Shown: positions 16,938 through 25,935 of the stretch, in pieces | Position numbering within the stretch: the first letter of the stretch is position 1 | How the letters are laid out: each line of letters opens with the position of its first letter | NCBI RefSeq assembly: GCF_014172375.1 | Contig: NZ_WNXD01000002.1 | Span: forward strand, 186,001-250,000 | Reading direction: 5' to 3' | DNA: 64,000 nucleotides | From: Pedobacter planticolens | GTDB taxonomy: Bacteria; Bacteroidota; Bacteroidia; Sphingobacteriales; Sphingobacteriaceae | Notes under the pieces: model-generated | What the model saw: the letters and a program-made list of their open reading frames with translations, nothing else | Database searches by the model: none | Told to the model about the DNA's origin: nothing | Program-made: the position numbers and the translations under genes

Positions 16938-19900
16938 CTATAGGTAGCTGAGCTCTGGTATATCGTCAATAGCAAAATTAAAGCGGATATCTAGCAATTC
17001 CTTAATGGCGGAGAAATTCGGAAATCTGCTTTTATTTTCTAGCCCGAAATTTTTTAGAACATAGACGGTAGTCTGTTCAAGCTCCAACGTAAATCTAGCT
17101 GTCCGAAAATGAGAAAGGGAAAGAGGCCTGAAATCCAAAGATTCATTTTTATGTTTCAGCACATGAAAAACCCTCTGATACTCCTTTTCAAATGCTTCAT
17201 TAGAAGGAAAATCCTCTCTCCTAACGTACCCATTAGTTTTGTGATTGAGAACAGAATTATAGATAGCCATTAGTATTTGCCAATCCAACCACCCTTTTTC
17301 CCTTAGCTCCTTTACAAAGCCTACAAATTCAGGATCGTTTTTCAGTTCAGCTATCGTAAGGTGTATAACCTCATGAGTAAGTTCATATCTGTCTTTGATC
17401 ATGTCCAATGATTTGTCCTTATCGTACAGATCGCTTAAAGATGAATCCCAGCGCAATGCTTCTGTTTCGTTCAGGGAGATGTCGATTGGTAAATGCGCGA
17501 TGGTATGCTTTTTTGATTTTTCAAAATTTTTAGACGGGATCAGGTTTCTGAACAATCTTTGATAAAGATACCCTGGAAGCGTTTTTCCAGCAAGATTTTC
17601 TTCCTTGAAGAAATTATCGACCTCTATCTGAAATTCCCTATCAGGCAATAAACTTAGTTCCTCAAGGATGATTTTGATTGCCATTGTGATTCTCGAAGCC
17701 TGCATCTGAATAGTGAACTTTTCCATGTTCTTTGCCTCTGCAGTAAAGATTTTCCAAGCATATTCTTCATTAGATTCCATCTGTTGGGGCATGCGGTTGA
17801 CATCTGAAATCTCAATATGTACCGTGATATGCCCCCTTAGAAAGTGCATATCGTTTTTTGCCAAGCCAAATTGCAGAAGGATAATCTGCAATTCGGCTAC
17901 AACTTCCTCTGCTAGGCTTGTCTGTTTCCAAGTGTTTGGAAATTCGATATTCCAAGTGCTCCCCAATGCCCTAAACCTAATTCTTCGATTTGGTCCAAGA
18001 TCGTTCACGAAAGAATCATCACACCTTTGGCGGACAAATTCAGGAATATCAACAGTTGCAATGGTATCGTCCACATCATCTTTGATCGGCTTTATAAAAT
18101 TCGTGTATAATGTGCCCATTTCACGGATTGTATCTTGGCACAACTGAAGTGTTTCTGGGATATGCCTAGGTAAGATTGAGAGAATGATCGATATTTGATT
18201 TATGGCCTCCGCAAGCAAATAATCGGTAGAAGGATCCATAACGGGATCTGTAAAATCTACCCTGGTTCTGATATAGTTCCTAAATGTCTCTAAGCAGCTT
18301 ATCCACGCTCCTTGCCTAAAATCATTATTCAATATATGGGCAAAACCGTTCGACATGTATTTATGAAGCGCAGATGCGTCTTTAGCGCTCCATATCGCAC
18401 TCATGGCATAATATTTACCTGCATAGTTGTTCCCAGCATGGGTATATAGGACTGAAAGCAAATACATGGAACCGATATACATGTCCATGGTGGCATCTTG
18501 GCAATAGATAGTTTTAGCTTTATGGAGGTAGTCCAATGCTCTGAGAATACTTTTTGGTTCATCGGATTTGACATATTTTAGCGATCTCTGGCGATATATA
18601 TCCGCAGTAGCCAGTTCCCCTTTCTTGGCATTTGCAATTGGCATCAATTTATCAGATATTTCCTCAAGCCGTTCGATCAATCTGATATCGGCATGATGAT
18701 AGATCATAATTTCGACATACCTGTTTATCCGTCTTGATAAGCGGACCACATCATGTTTAGGCGCAGTCGGTGACAATATAATTATCGCTTCAAAATGGAC
18801 AAATATATTGTCGAGGGCTTTTGAATCTGCAACCACTGCCTTTTGCATAAGCAAGTTCGCAAGCATTTCGTGACAATCGCATTTTTGGTCATCATTTAGG
18901 TTTCCCTCTAGGGCCGTGTGTAAGATGCTACCAAGCTCTGAAGCCCACGAATCAATTGTTACAATATCAAGATCGACTTCGTTTAGTGCCTTGGCGCCGC
19001 GGATATTGCCAAACAGGTTTACGGCATCCTCCATTTGCTCTTTGTCGGTTACATCGAACTTTTGAGCATAAAGTTGTGCAATGTATTTTTCCATACCCTT
19101 CAGGCTTCCAGTAGGTTTAACATTGCGTCTGATAGGGAATTTTAGCCAACAAATTTCGCAAACGGCCCGAAACTTCCAAAACTCTGGTATTTGTTCCAGG
19201 CTGATATATTTTTCAAGTAGGCTGATCCAAAAAGGAGCATGGTCGGCAAGGTAGGTTTTTCGCCTGCAGTAGCTTGAGGCATGTAGGATCTGATGGAATT
19301 CTGAAGCCAAAAAATACTGCACATTTTCGACATCTTTCCAAATTGCATAATCCGCTTCATACCATTGGTCTCCGATATCCCCTGATTTCAATAGTACCGA
19401 TTCCAAAAGCGTGCGGTCGACTTTTCGGTCTTCCGGCCGTTTTCCCATTGACTTTTCTGAGACCAGATAGTAAAGTTTTGTAAATATTGTTTCTGGAACT
19501 TTTTCTGCCGCACTGAACTCAATTTCGCTGATCGATCGGTAGGAGTTGGCTATTGAATTTTCTATAGCCCTGTCCGCATCAATTTGGCCGAACTGCCATC
19601 TGATTGTATAGATAAAATCTTCCCATACCTTTTGTGGAAGTTTTTCTAACTGAAGTTTTGCCCGGTTGATTTTCTTTCGGAGCAAAACATCTTTTGTATC
19701 GCTGCCAAATGGCATAGCATATTCAAGGACGATCGTTCTGACCTTATTGGCGCACTCGCTTTTCAGTTCCGGGCTCAAAGACTCCTGGTTCTCCATCCAT
19801 TGGCGTAATAATGCAGCATCATTTCCCGCATAGTTCCCCGAAATCGAAACATTTGTTTCAAAAGTAAAATGGAGCTGGTTGTTATTATTGTTGTATTTCG

Positions 19901-20183
19901 CAAATAAGACAAAAAAGTGGCTGATTGCCTTGATGACCTCTTGGCTGGAGAAAGAGAAATTCTTGGAAGAATAAAGTTTCAGCTGCCTAAAATCGGCTAT
20001 TCTGTTTTTTTGGTCGAGCACAAAGATATCGTCTTCGTACTCGCAATAGATAGTTCCATCTGTTTTCGCAAGATAGTTTTCAAGCCATGTTTCAACAGTG
20101 CGCAGAAACTGATAGTTGTAACCCTTTATTACTTGTTCAGCATCAGTGTCCTTTGAAAAGATGACCAGAGTTGAGAGCGCCAT
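16938..20183 (-). CDS. DUF4297/Cap4-like nuclease with large C-terminal extension
   Basis: 1081 residues. The N-terminus has the pattern of the dsDNA nuclease domain DUF4297 (GYNYQFLRTVETWL, then E/D residues and ADFRQLKLY near residues 62-70, the QxK end of a PD-(D/E)xK site). The rest is long, mostly alpha-helical, with repeat-like segments around residues 400-650 (possible TPR/ARM sensor) and an undefined C-terminus with EVIHLTIAEL. In CBASS, DUF4297 is the effector module of Cap4, but no CD-NTase is nearby. Probably a single-gene anti-phage candidate. Preceded by direct repeats ACATGTTTAGA. Confidence 0.6.
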   Translation of the reverse strand: MALSTLVIFSKDTDAEQVIKGYNYQFLRTVETWLENYLAKTDGTIYCEYEDDIFVLDQKNRIADFRQLKLYSSKNFSFSSQEVIKAISHFFVLFAKYNNNNNQLHFTFETNVSISGNYAGNDAALLRQWMENQESLSPELKSECANKVRTIVLEYAMPFGSDTKDVLLRKKINRAKLQLEKLPQKVWEDFIYTIRWQFGQIDADRAIENSIANSYRSISEIEFSAAEKVPETIFTKLYYLVSEKSMGKRPEDRKVDRTLLESVLLKSGDIGDQWYEADYAIWKDVENVQYFLASEFHQILHASSYCRRKTYLADHAPFWISLLEKYISLEQIPEFWKFRAVCEICWLKFPIRRNVKPTGSLKGMEKYIAQLYAQKFDVTDKEQMEDAVNLFGNIRGAKALNEVDLDIVTIDSWASELGSILHTALEGNLNDDQKCDCHEMLANLLMQKAVVADSKALDNIFVHFEAIIILSPTAPKHDVVRLSRRINRYVEIMIYHHADIRLIERLEEISDKLMPIANAKKGELATADIYRQRSLKYVKSDEPKSILRALDYLHKAKTIYCQDATMDMYIGSMYLLSVLYTHAGNNYAGKYYAMSAIWSAKDASALHKYMSNGFAHILNNDFRQGAWISCLETFRNYIRTRVDFTDPVMDPSTDYLLAEAINQISIILSILPRHIPETLQLCQDTIREMGTLYTNFIKPIKDDVDDTIATVDIPEFVRQRCDDSFVNDLGPNRRIRFRALGSTWNIEFPNTWKQTSLAEEVVAELQIILLQFGLAKNDMHFLRGHITVHIEISDVNRMPQQMESNEEYAWKIFTAEAKNMEKFTIQMQASRITMAIKIILEELSLLPDREFQIEVDNFFKEENLAGKTLPGYLYQRLFRNLIPSKNFEKSKKHTIAHLPIDISLNETEALRWDSSLSDLYDKDKSLDMIKDRYELTHEVIHLTIAELKNDPEFVGFVKELREKGWLDWQILMAIYNSVLNHKTNGYVRREDFPSNEAFEKEYQRVFHVLKHKNESLDFRPLSLSHFRTARFTLELEQTTVYVLKNFGLENKSRFPNFSAIKELLDIRFNFAIDDIPELSYL

Positions 20184-20245
20184 ATATAGCTAAAGTACAT
20201 AAAAGAATAAGATGTATTGAAATTATCCAATTATCATGTTGTTTG

Positions 20246-20281
20246 ACATGTTTAGAAGCTTTCTTTCTCAACATGTTTAGA
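20246..20281. repeat. Direct repeats upstream of the DUF4297 gene
   Basis: ACATGTTTAGA occurs at 20246-20256 and 20271-20281, about 60-90 bp before the start of the minus-strand nuclease-like gene. Helical spacing of 25 bp suits a binding-site pair. The surrounding stretch 20184-21440 otherwise holds a GGGAAG/CTTCCC hairpin (about 20579-20599), a dyad AAACGACTTGTCGTTT (20630-20645), and the small frame and hairpin listed separately. Confidence 0.4.
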
Positions 20282-20751
20282 TCGTAAAGATATTTAGGTG
20301 ATTGGATCGTTAACCATGGAATAACTGGCGAGCCGTATTGACAACCTATGATTTTATGTCAATTTAATCGTCGCTATTTCGGCTATACCTCGGGTATATC
20401 TTAAATATCGTTTTCAATAATTTCGTTAGCACGCCATTTGAAAATAATTGACGTGATAGCGCACAAATTGGATTATGATAAAAACAACCAAATTTATCTA
20501 TAGGGTATGGTAAAGAATAAAAGTTACAGTACATAATATTAATACCAAAGTCAATTCGAGTGAGATAGCCTGTCCTTTGGGAAGCATTTCAATCTTCCCA
20601 CTTTTGAGATGTAATGCTACCGGTACTTAAAACGACTTGTCGTTTACCATTTGAAAGTAGCCTGGTATATTAGCGAATGGCATTTTAGCGGCAAAAAAAT
20701 AAAATAGAGCAAAGTAGTTATTATATAAATAAGGAATTAAAAATTGACAAT

Positions 20752-20910
20752 ATGTTGAGTAGCATTATCACATGGCTGGCAGTTAAGTTTTCGATCGCCA
20801 GGAACCTGACCGATTGGATTTTTAAATGGGCATTAAGGAACAAGCCCCAGTCGATCAAAGAAAAATTTAAGGATGGAAACCTTGTTGAGCGTGAGACGAT
20901 TTACCGATAA
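20752..20910 (+). CDS. Possible small basic protein (52 aa)
   Basis: ATG 20752 opens a 52-codon frame (MLSSIITWLAVKF... ETIYR) with an amphipathic or weakly hydrophobic N-terminal helix followed by a Lys/Arg-rich tail. An AAGGAAT stretch lies about 20 bp upstream. No family is recognised. The composition resembles small membrane-associated or toxin-like peptides, but a chance frame cannot be excluded. Confidence 0.35.
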   Translation: MLSSIITWLAVKFSIARNLTDWIFKWALRNKPQSIKEKFKDGNLVERETIYR

Positions 20911-21032
20911 CACAGTTCAAACGTCACAATCGTTAAGGATTGCTATGATCCATTTCCAGGATGTGGTGGAGGATATCATTATTTCATTACTACATAACGA
21001 TAAAAGGAATATTCAAAAATGTATTTGAGTTT

Positions 21033-21081
21033 CTTATACATAGACACGTTTGCTAAAGGGTCAGACGTATCTATGTATAAG
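21033..21081. repeat. 17-bp near-perfect inverted repeat
   Basis: CTTATACATAGACACGT (21033-21049) and ACGTATCTATGTATAAG (21065-21081) pair at 16 of 17 positions around a 15-base loop. It lies between the small frame and the MocR-like gene, with no T-run. It could terminate the small transcript, or be a recombination or regulator site. Confidence 0.6.
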
Positions 21082-21440
21082 CATCTGATTTTCAATTAAA
21101 TAAAAAGAATTAATGTACACCAAAAACCGGCCCCGCCCTGCCCAACCAAGGACCGATACGGCAATCACCAAATTTGGGTCCCATGACAAGCATAAATTTG
21201 GGGCAGTCTTCACCAAAATGAACAGGCCACTGCTAACCCATTGATAGACAACGAGAAAAATTTAAAATAAATTGACAAGTCAATTAAAACATAACATTTC
21301 ATCAAACGCTCCCCCCGAATATACGGCGTATTGATAGGGCGGTTTCGTAAATAAAAGCCAGGCCACTTCCCTGATCCTGCGATTTGCCATAAATGTACTA
21401 GATTCGTGGCCTGAACCAGATATAGATCCTCAAGTACCCT

Positions 21441-22883
21441 ATGCCCGAACACGACCTTTCGCTGTGGGAAATCCCGATAACGGGAAAAAAGCCCAGTTCC
21501 CTTCAGATCGAAGAGTTCATGATCGAAGTGATCAAAAGCCGGGCGGTGCTGCCTGGAGAGATTATTCCCTCGCACCGGGCAATTGCGCAATTGAATAAGG
21601 TCAATTGCAATACGGCACTTCGGGTCTATACCAAGCTGATCGCTATAGGATGGCTTGCTCACAAGAGGGGCAGCAAAGCAACTGTTGCGAAACATTTGCC
21701 GACCGACCAGATTTCCGACAAAGCTGGCCCCAATTTAACCCAGCTGCCTATTCCGTTGTTAAAATATATTCCTTTTAACAATTGTGCAACTGAAACAACA
21801 ACACAGTTCGTCGAAATCGGACTCCCCCTGATCGAAAAGACAGTATTGCCTAAAAAATTAGCCAGAAAATTTTCTTCAGATCTAAACACTGGTGTCGTCT
21901 TAGGAATATGGGGACCAGATAAGCTGACTAAATATGTATTCGCTTATATTCTAATCCGAGGATTTAAGATCGTGCCTGAAAATCTGCGGTTGGTCAGGGG
22001 CCGTGCTGAATGCCTAAACGCAATTTTCAGTTCGATTTCCTCTGAAAGTGGTGTTATTATAAATACCGCTCCTCTGGATACGATTGTTTGCCATTCGCTA
22101 CGGCACTGTAATAATGAGATTCTTAATATCGAGACAACCTATATCAATATTTTGAAAAGAATTGAACTCATTCTATCAAAGACTGTAATAAGAGCAATCT
22201 ATGTGAGACCAAACAGTTCATATCCATTTTGTGAAAAAATGGATGAGGCGACCCGACTGAGACTGATCGCTATGGCGATGGAGAATGGCTTCTACATTAT
22301 TGAAGAGGATGATGATCATGAATTTTGGTGGGGAAAGTCGCCCTTAAAACCCATGGCCCAAAACGAACATAACGGTCATGTCATACATTGTTGCGCAATC
22401 AGTAGAACAACGGCCTATATGCAGCATCTTAGGGCGGTTATTGCCCCCATCCCATTCATTAGCCATTTGAGCCTGTTAACTGAAATAGATAAAGGATACC
22501 GAGATCCTTATGAAGAAAAGAATATCCGAAATCTTTTGAACACTAATGAAATAATCCCGCTTTCTAGGCAAATCAGGCTTATTAAACTAAAGCATCTAAG
22601 GGCGCTGGATGAAATATTGCGTCATCAGCTTGGCAAACGCATAACCTACGAGTTGCCAGAATACGGTACGGCGCTTTGGATAAGTTTCCCTGAAAACGAA
22701 GATCTTGTTCAAATAATAGAAATACTTAAGAATGAAGGTCACATACTAAAGTCAACAAATTACCGGCGGCGTTCGACTGACCCAATAAATATGATGCGTC
22801 TCGATTTCAGTCAGCTTAGCGAAGTCGAATGTAGGAAAGTGGCTATAAAGCTCCGATTAATGCTTTCAAAGCAAAAACGTTAA
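21441..22883 (+). CDS. GntR/MocR-like regulator with degenerate aminotransferase domain
   Basis: 480 residues. The N-terminus (about 20-85) is a GntR winged helix (VLPGEIIPSHRAIAQLNKVN, TALRVYTKLIAIGWL). The C-terminal about 370 residues follow the fold-type I aminotransferase layout of MocR/PdxR proteins, including the acidic IIEEDDDHEFWW segment. The place of the PLP-binding lysine (SxSK in the family) reads AISRTT around residue 320, so the Schiff-base lysine seems lost. It may therefore bind a different ligand or none. Location suggests control of neighbouring cargo genes, but no target is shown. Confidence 0.75.
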   Translation: MPEHDLSLWEIPITGKKPSSLQIEEFMIEVIKSRAVLPGEIIPSHRAIAQLNKVNCNTALRVYTKLIAIGWLAHKRGSKATVAKHLPTDQISDKAGPNLTQLPIPLLKYIPFNNCATETTTQFVEIGLPLIEKTVLPKKLARKFSSDLNTGVVLGIWGPDKLTKYVFAYILIRGFKIVPENLRLVRGRAECLNAIFSSISSESGVIINTAPLDTIVCHSLRHCNNEILNIETTYINILKRIELILSKTVIRAIYVRPNSSYPFCEKMDEATRLRLIAMAMENGFYIIEEDDDHEFWWGKSPLKPMAQNEHNGHVIHCCAISRTTAYMQHLRAVIAPIPFISHLSLLTEIDKGYRDPYEEKNIRNLLNTNEIIPLSRQIRLIKLKHLRALDEILRHQLGKRITYELPEYGTALWISFPENEDLVQIIEILKNEGHILKSTNYRRRSTDPINMMRLDFSQLSEVECRKVAIKLRLMLSKQKR

Positions 22884-22902
22884 GGGGCTCGGTCAAAAGT
22901 TG

Positions 22903-22927
22903 TCACTTCCTGAACGTCCCGAAGTGA
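22903..22927. terminator. Hairpin between convergent genes
   Basis: TCACTTC and GAAGTGA pair around an 11-base loop in the 51-bp gap between the MocR-like gene and the convergent helicase gene. No T-run, so only a weak terminator candidate. Confidence 0.35.
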
Positions 22928-22934
22928 GCAGTTA

Positions 22935-25934
22935 TTATCCTTGGAAAAACTCGATATCATATTTTGAATGAAGTCTCTCCTGAATGGCCTTGGGAATATC
23001 GTCCTCAGTCACTTGGTCAGTCAAGCCTACAGTGCTGTCATAGTTGTTTGAATTTTCAATATTATTAAAATCTCTGACAAAGGTATTGATATGGCCAAGA
23101 AGCTTGACAACCTGGTTGACTTCTACCGATTTCGACAGATACGGATAATAAACCTGCACCTTATTGGAAAAAGTGCGAACTCCCGTGCTATTAAGCAATC
23201 GATAGCTTAAAGAATTAATCCTATCTACCCGGCCCGTACGTTGTTCTATTCCACTTGGGTTCCAAGCTATACCGTAATGGTATACCTGTTGGCAATAGGT
23301 ATGGAGATCTTCTCCTTCATGGAAAATATCCGTGGCGACCAGTACATATGGAAAACCGGGCATACGAAACCGCGTAGCAATCGTGCTTCTATTTTTATCC
23401 TGTCCGCTCGCGCCAACGACTGGAGACATATTGTTCAGCTGGGAAAGTATCTTCTGGGAATCCCGATGCTGGAAATTAACTGAGATGATCAAGTTATAAT
23501 CTTTTAAAATGGTTCTGACTTCTTGGAACACAAAATGAAACGGGGCATCTGTTGGCACTAATAGATTAATCAACTCTTTGTTGATTTTTTTTCCTGTTGA
23601 ATTGGCAACGAATGCAGGTAAAAGACCACTTCCATTCTGGAATATAGAAATAAGCAGCGCATTTAAAGCCATAAAATGGATTAGAAACTCTCTCATTGAA
23701 ACAGTCGAGTGTTTCGATACCCAGCTATATAACTCATCTTTACAATGGATCAGCAAAAGCTCAGTGATAAAGGTCTGTTTTTTTAATTCTTTGGCATGGT
23801 ACCTGCGGCCATCAATAGGTTTTGGATCCTCTTGCAAAAGGGAATTTCTGAACAGTTCCTGTGCTACCGTGAAACGCTTGCCTGTCAACCGTTCGGCACT
23901 TGCTAAACTAAAATCTGTTCTCCATGCAGTTTTTTGCGCTAAATCCTTGAGCTTGGGATCACTCAGCATTACTAAAAAAATGTTTAGATCAAAGAAATTC
24001 TCACGGTAAACCTTCTGCTTGAAAAGAAAGCCTTCTTTATGTCTCTTGGTAAAATACGACTTAAAAAAAGAATCGTATCGTAATTCCTCTTCTTCGTTTT
24101 CCGCAGCAGTAAAATCCTCTAGGTCAATCTGCTCAAAATACCGTTCACTTGCAAGTTCTAGGGCATGGAGAACCGTGCTCAAGTTAGCACGTGAAGGCTT
24201 CTTTGTAGAAATAATCATATTGATCACCTTGGAAACATCTGCCTCACCCCTTAGATAGCAATAATTGATCATGTCTTTTAGGTCAGACTTTGCCGGGCTC
24301 GACAACTTTCGCCACCATTTAACAACTTGTGGGAATGCAGCGAATGAAGAAACTGCATGGCTGATCCTCTCCTGATCATGGGAATTTGCGAATGCCTTTT
24401 TCATCAACCCCACATCTTCAGACTCATACTTGGTATATCTGCCCGTGAACTTTAACGCCCCATTTAGAATGATGTCTCTATCATACCGAAGTATAAGACG
24501 CTTAACCAGCTCATCTACTGTTGCAATCCTTCGCACGAAGATCAACGATTTCTGCTGATTTGTGATCTGGTTCGTAACCTCTGTTTCCAACCTTGAAAGC
24601 TTGGGATGTGGCGGTGGCTGATGACCAAAATTTTTCCTGTATGAATTTACTATCTCCCTAATGATGTTGGCATCCTCACTGTCTTTTTGGTTACGGTGCT
24701 GCACGATTTCGTATTCTTTTTGAACCACATCTCTTCCATCGTCGTCAGTCTGCGCCGCTACCTTTTTATCCATATCGACCTGATAGCTTTCAAAACCAGC
24801 TAGCATACCGATCTCAAAGGATGCATTTGGTTTTTGGGAAAGATGCCGGATAGACTGGAACTGAAGGAGCTGCCAGAAAACACTATCGAAACCATTCCCT
24901 AGTTCGATCTGCACTGCTTTTTCGGCAAGATCCACGTTCCCATTGCGATGCTCGTGCCTGCATTGGTTTCTGGAATAGATCTGTTCCTCTAGGAAATATT
25001 CCATATTACCCCTTATCAATATACCTGGCAGTGCATTTAACACCTCTTCACGCTCTGTGCATTTTCGAAGTGGGTGTTTCTTCAGTAGACAGTCCAACTG
25101 AGCCTTTACCTCCATAATGTCACGGTCCTTTGGAGTGGCCGAGAGACAGATAACCTTTTTGGCCAAGGAAGACTTCATCCTGTCTTTCAGCTCGGGGAAA
25201 TCGCTTAGGATCTTATCATCTCTTCCGGCCCCCAGTAACAACATGGTTGCTATATTTCGGTTCGAGGCATTCACGCCAAGGCCATGTTTGTAATTGTGTG
25301 CCTCATCGACAATCAGACAGTCAATTCTATTGGACATCGCGTTTAGCAAGCACGCTACTAATTTCAGCAGCTCTGTTTTAAAATCCTTATTAAAATACTT
25401 AAGATCACGCGCCCTTAAAAGCATTTCCCTACAAAAGCCGTTATTGCCAAAGACCTCATTTGTTAGGTACTCCCGATGTCCCTTTCGATAACTGGATAGG
25501 CTGCTAAAGGATGTCATTCTCAAGATGGAAAAAGGTTCACTATCCTCAATTGGCCTAAGTCTGTCTTTGATGATTTCATCATTTTCGAGCAAAGCCAAGT
25601 GCCCTGCGCTGCTAGTGAGATAGTTGTGCGAGCCAAAGTTCCGAAGTTCTTTCAGCCATTTATCCTGCAGGTTTTTCTTCGGCACCACCATGACATCGCA
25701 ATAAGGCCCTTTTTTTGTAGATGCATGTTTTAGCAAGGTTGCTATACCAAGCCCGATGTAGGTCTTTCCAAGTCCGACCTCATCTGCGATGTAAATTACA
25801 TTGTTCTCAGCGTTGGATAAATACTCAAACCCTTTTTTTATAACATCGAACTGCCTTTGGGCAATCTTCTCAGAAATACCATCATGTGACTTAAGGTCGA
25901 TGACGCTTGAAATGTCGATCTGTTTGTAGGCCAT
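22935..25934 (-). CDS. SNF2/DEAD-like helicase of a three-gene cassette
   Basis: 999 residues. N-terminal ATPase core: Walker A DEVGLGKT (51-58), DEAH box VDEAH (about 207-211), motif III CLSATPKDR. The C-terminal helicase domain ends with the SF2 motif VI QRTGRVDR (about 896-903) preceded by HEGEDLHTYC. This is a superfamily 2, SNF2/RapA-like motor with a long insert between the two RecA domains. It starts 1 bp after the stop of the PLD gene, so the two are co-transcribed. A SNF2 helicase with a PLD protein recalls DISARM (drmD, drmC), but drmA, drmB and the methylase are absent. Confidence 0.8.
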   Translation of the reverse strand: MAYKQIDISSVIDLKSHDGISEKIAQRQFDVIKKGFEYLSNAENNVIYIADEVGLGKTYIGLGIATLLKHASTKKGPYCDVMVVPKKNLQDKWLKELRNFGSHNYLTSSAGHLALLENDEIIKDRLRPIEDSEPFSILRMTSFSSLSSYRKGHREYLTNEVFGNNGFCREMLLRARDLKYFNKDFKTELLKLVACLLNAMSNRIDCLIVDEAHNYKHGLGVNASNRNIATMLLLGAGRDDKILSDFPELKDRMKSSLAKKVICLSATPKDRDIMEVKAQLDCLLKKHPLRKCTEREEVLNALPGILIRGNMEYFLEEQIYSRNQCRHEHRNGNVDLAEKAVQIELGNGFDSVFWQLLQFQSIRHLSQKPNASFEIGMLAGFESYQVDMDKKVAAQTDDDGRDVVQKEYEIVQHRNQKDSEDANIIREIVNSYRKNFGHQPPPHPKLSRLETEVTNQITNQQKSLIFVRRIATVDELVKRLILRYDRDIILNGALKFTGRYTKYESEDVGLMKKAFANSHDQERISHAVSSFAAFPQVVKWWRKLSSPAKSDLKDMINYCYLRGEADVSKVINMIISTKKPSRANLSTVLHALELASERYFEQIDLEDFTAAENEEEELRYDSFFKSYFTKRHKEGFLFKQKVYRENFFDLNIFLVMLSDPKLKDLAQKTAWRTDFSLASAERLTGKRFTVAQELFRNSLLQEDPKPIDGRRYHAKELKKQTFITELLLIHCKDELYSWVSKHSTVSMREFLIHFMALNALLISIFQNGSGLLPAFVANSTGKKINKELINLLVPTDAPFHFVFQEVRTILKDYNLIISVNFQHRDSQKILSQLNNMSPVVGASGQDKNRSTIATRFRMPGFPYVLVATDIFHEGEDLHTYCQQVYHYGIAWNPSGIEQRTGRVDRINSLSYRLLNSTGVRTFSNKVQVYYPYLSKSVEVNQVVKLLGHINTFVRDFNNIENSNNYDSTVGLTDQVTEDDIPKAIQERLHSKYDIEFFQG

Positions 25935-25935
25935 A

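Noticed and set aside
16938-20183. CBASS with Cap4 effector
   Set aside because: No CD-NTase (cyclase) gene in the window; the same holds for the Cap15-like protein at 49364.
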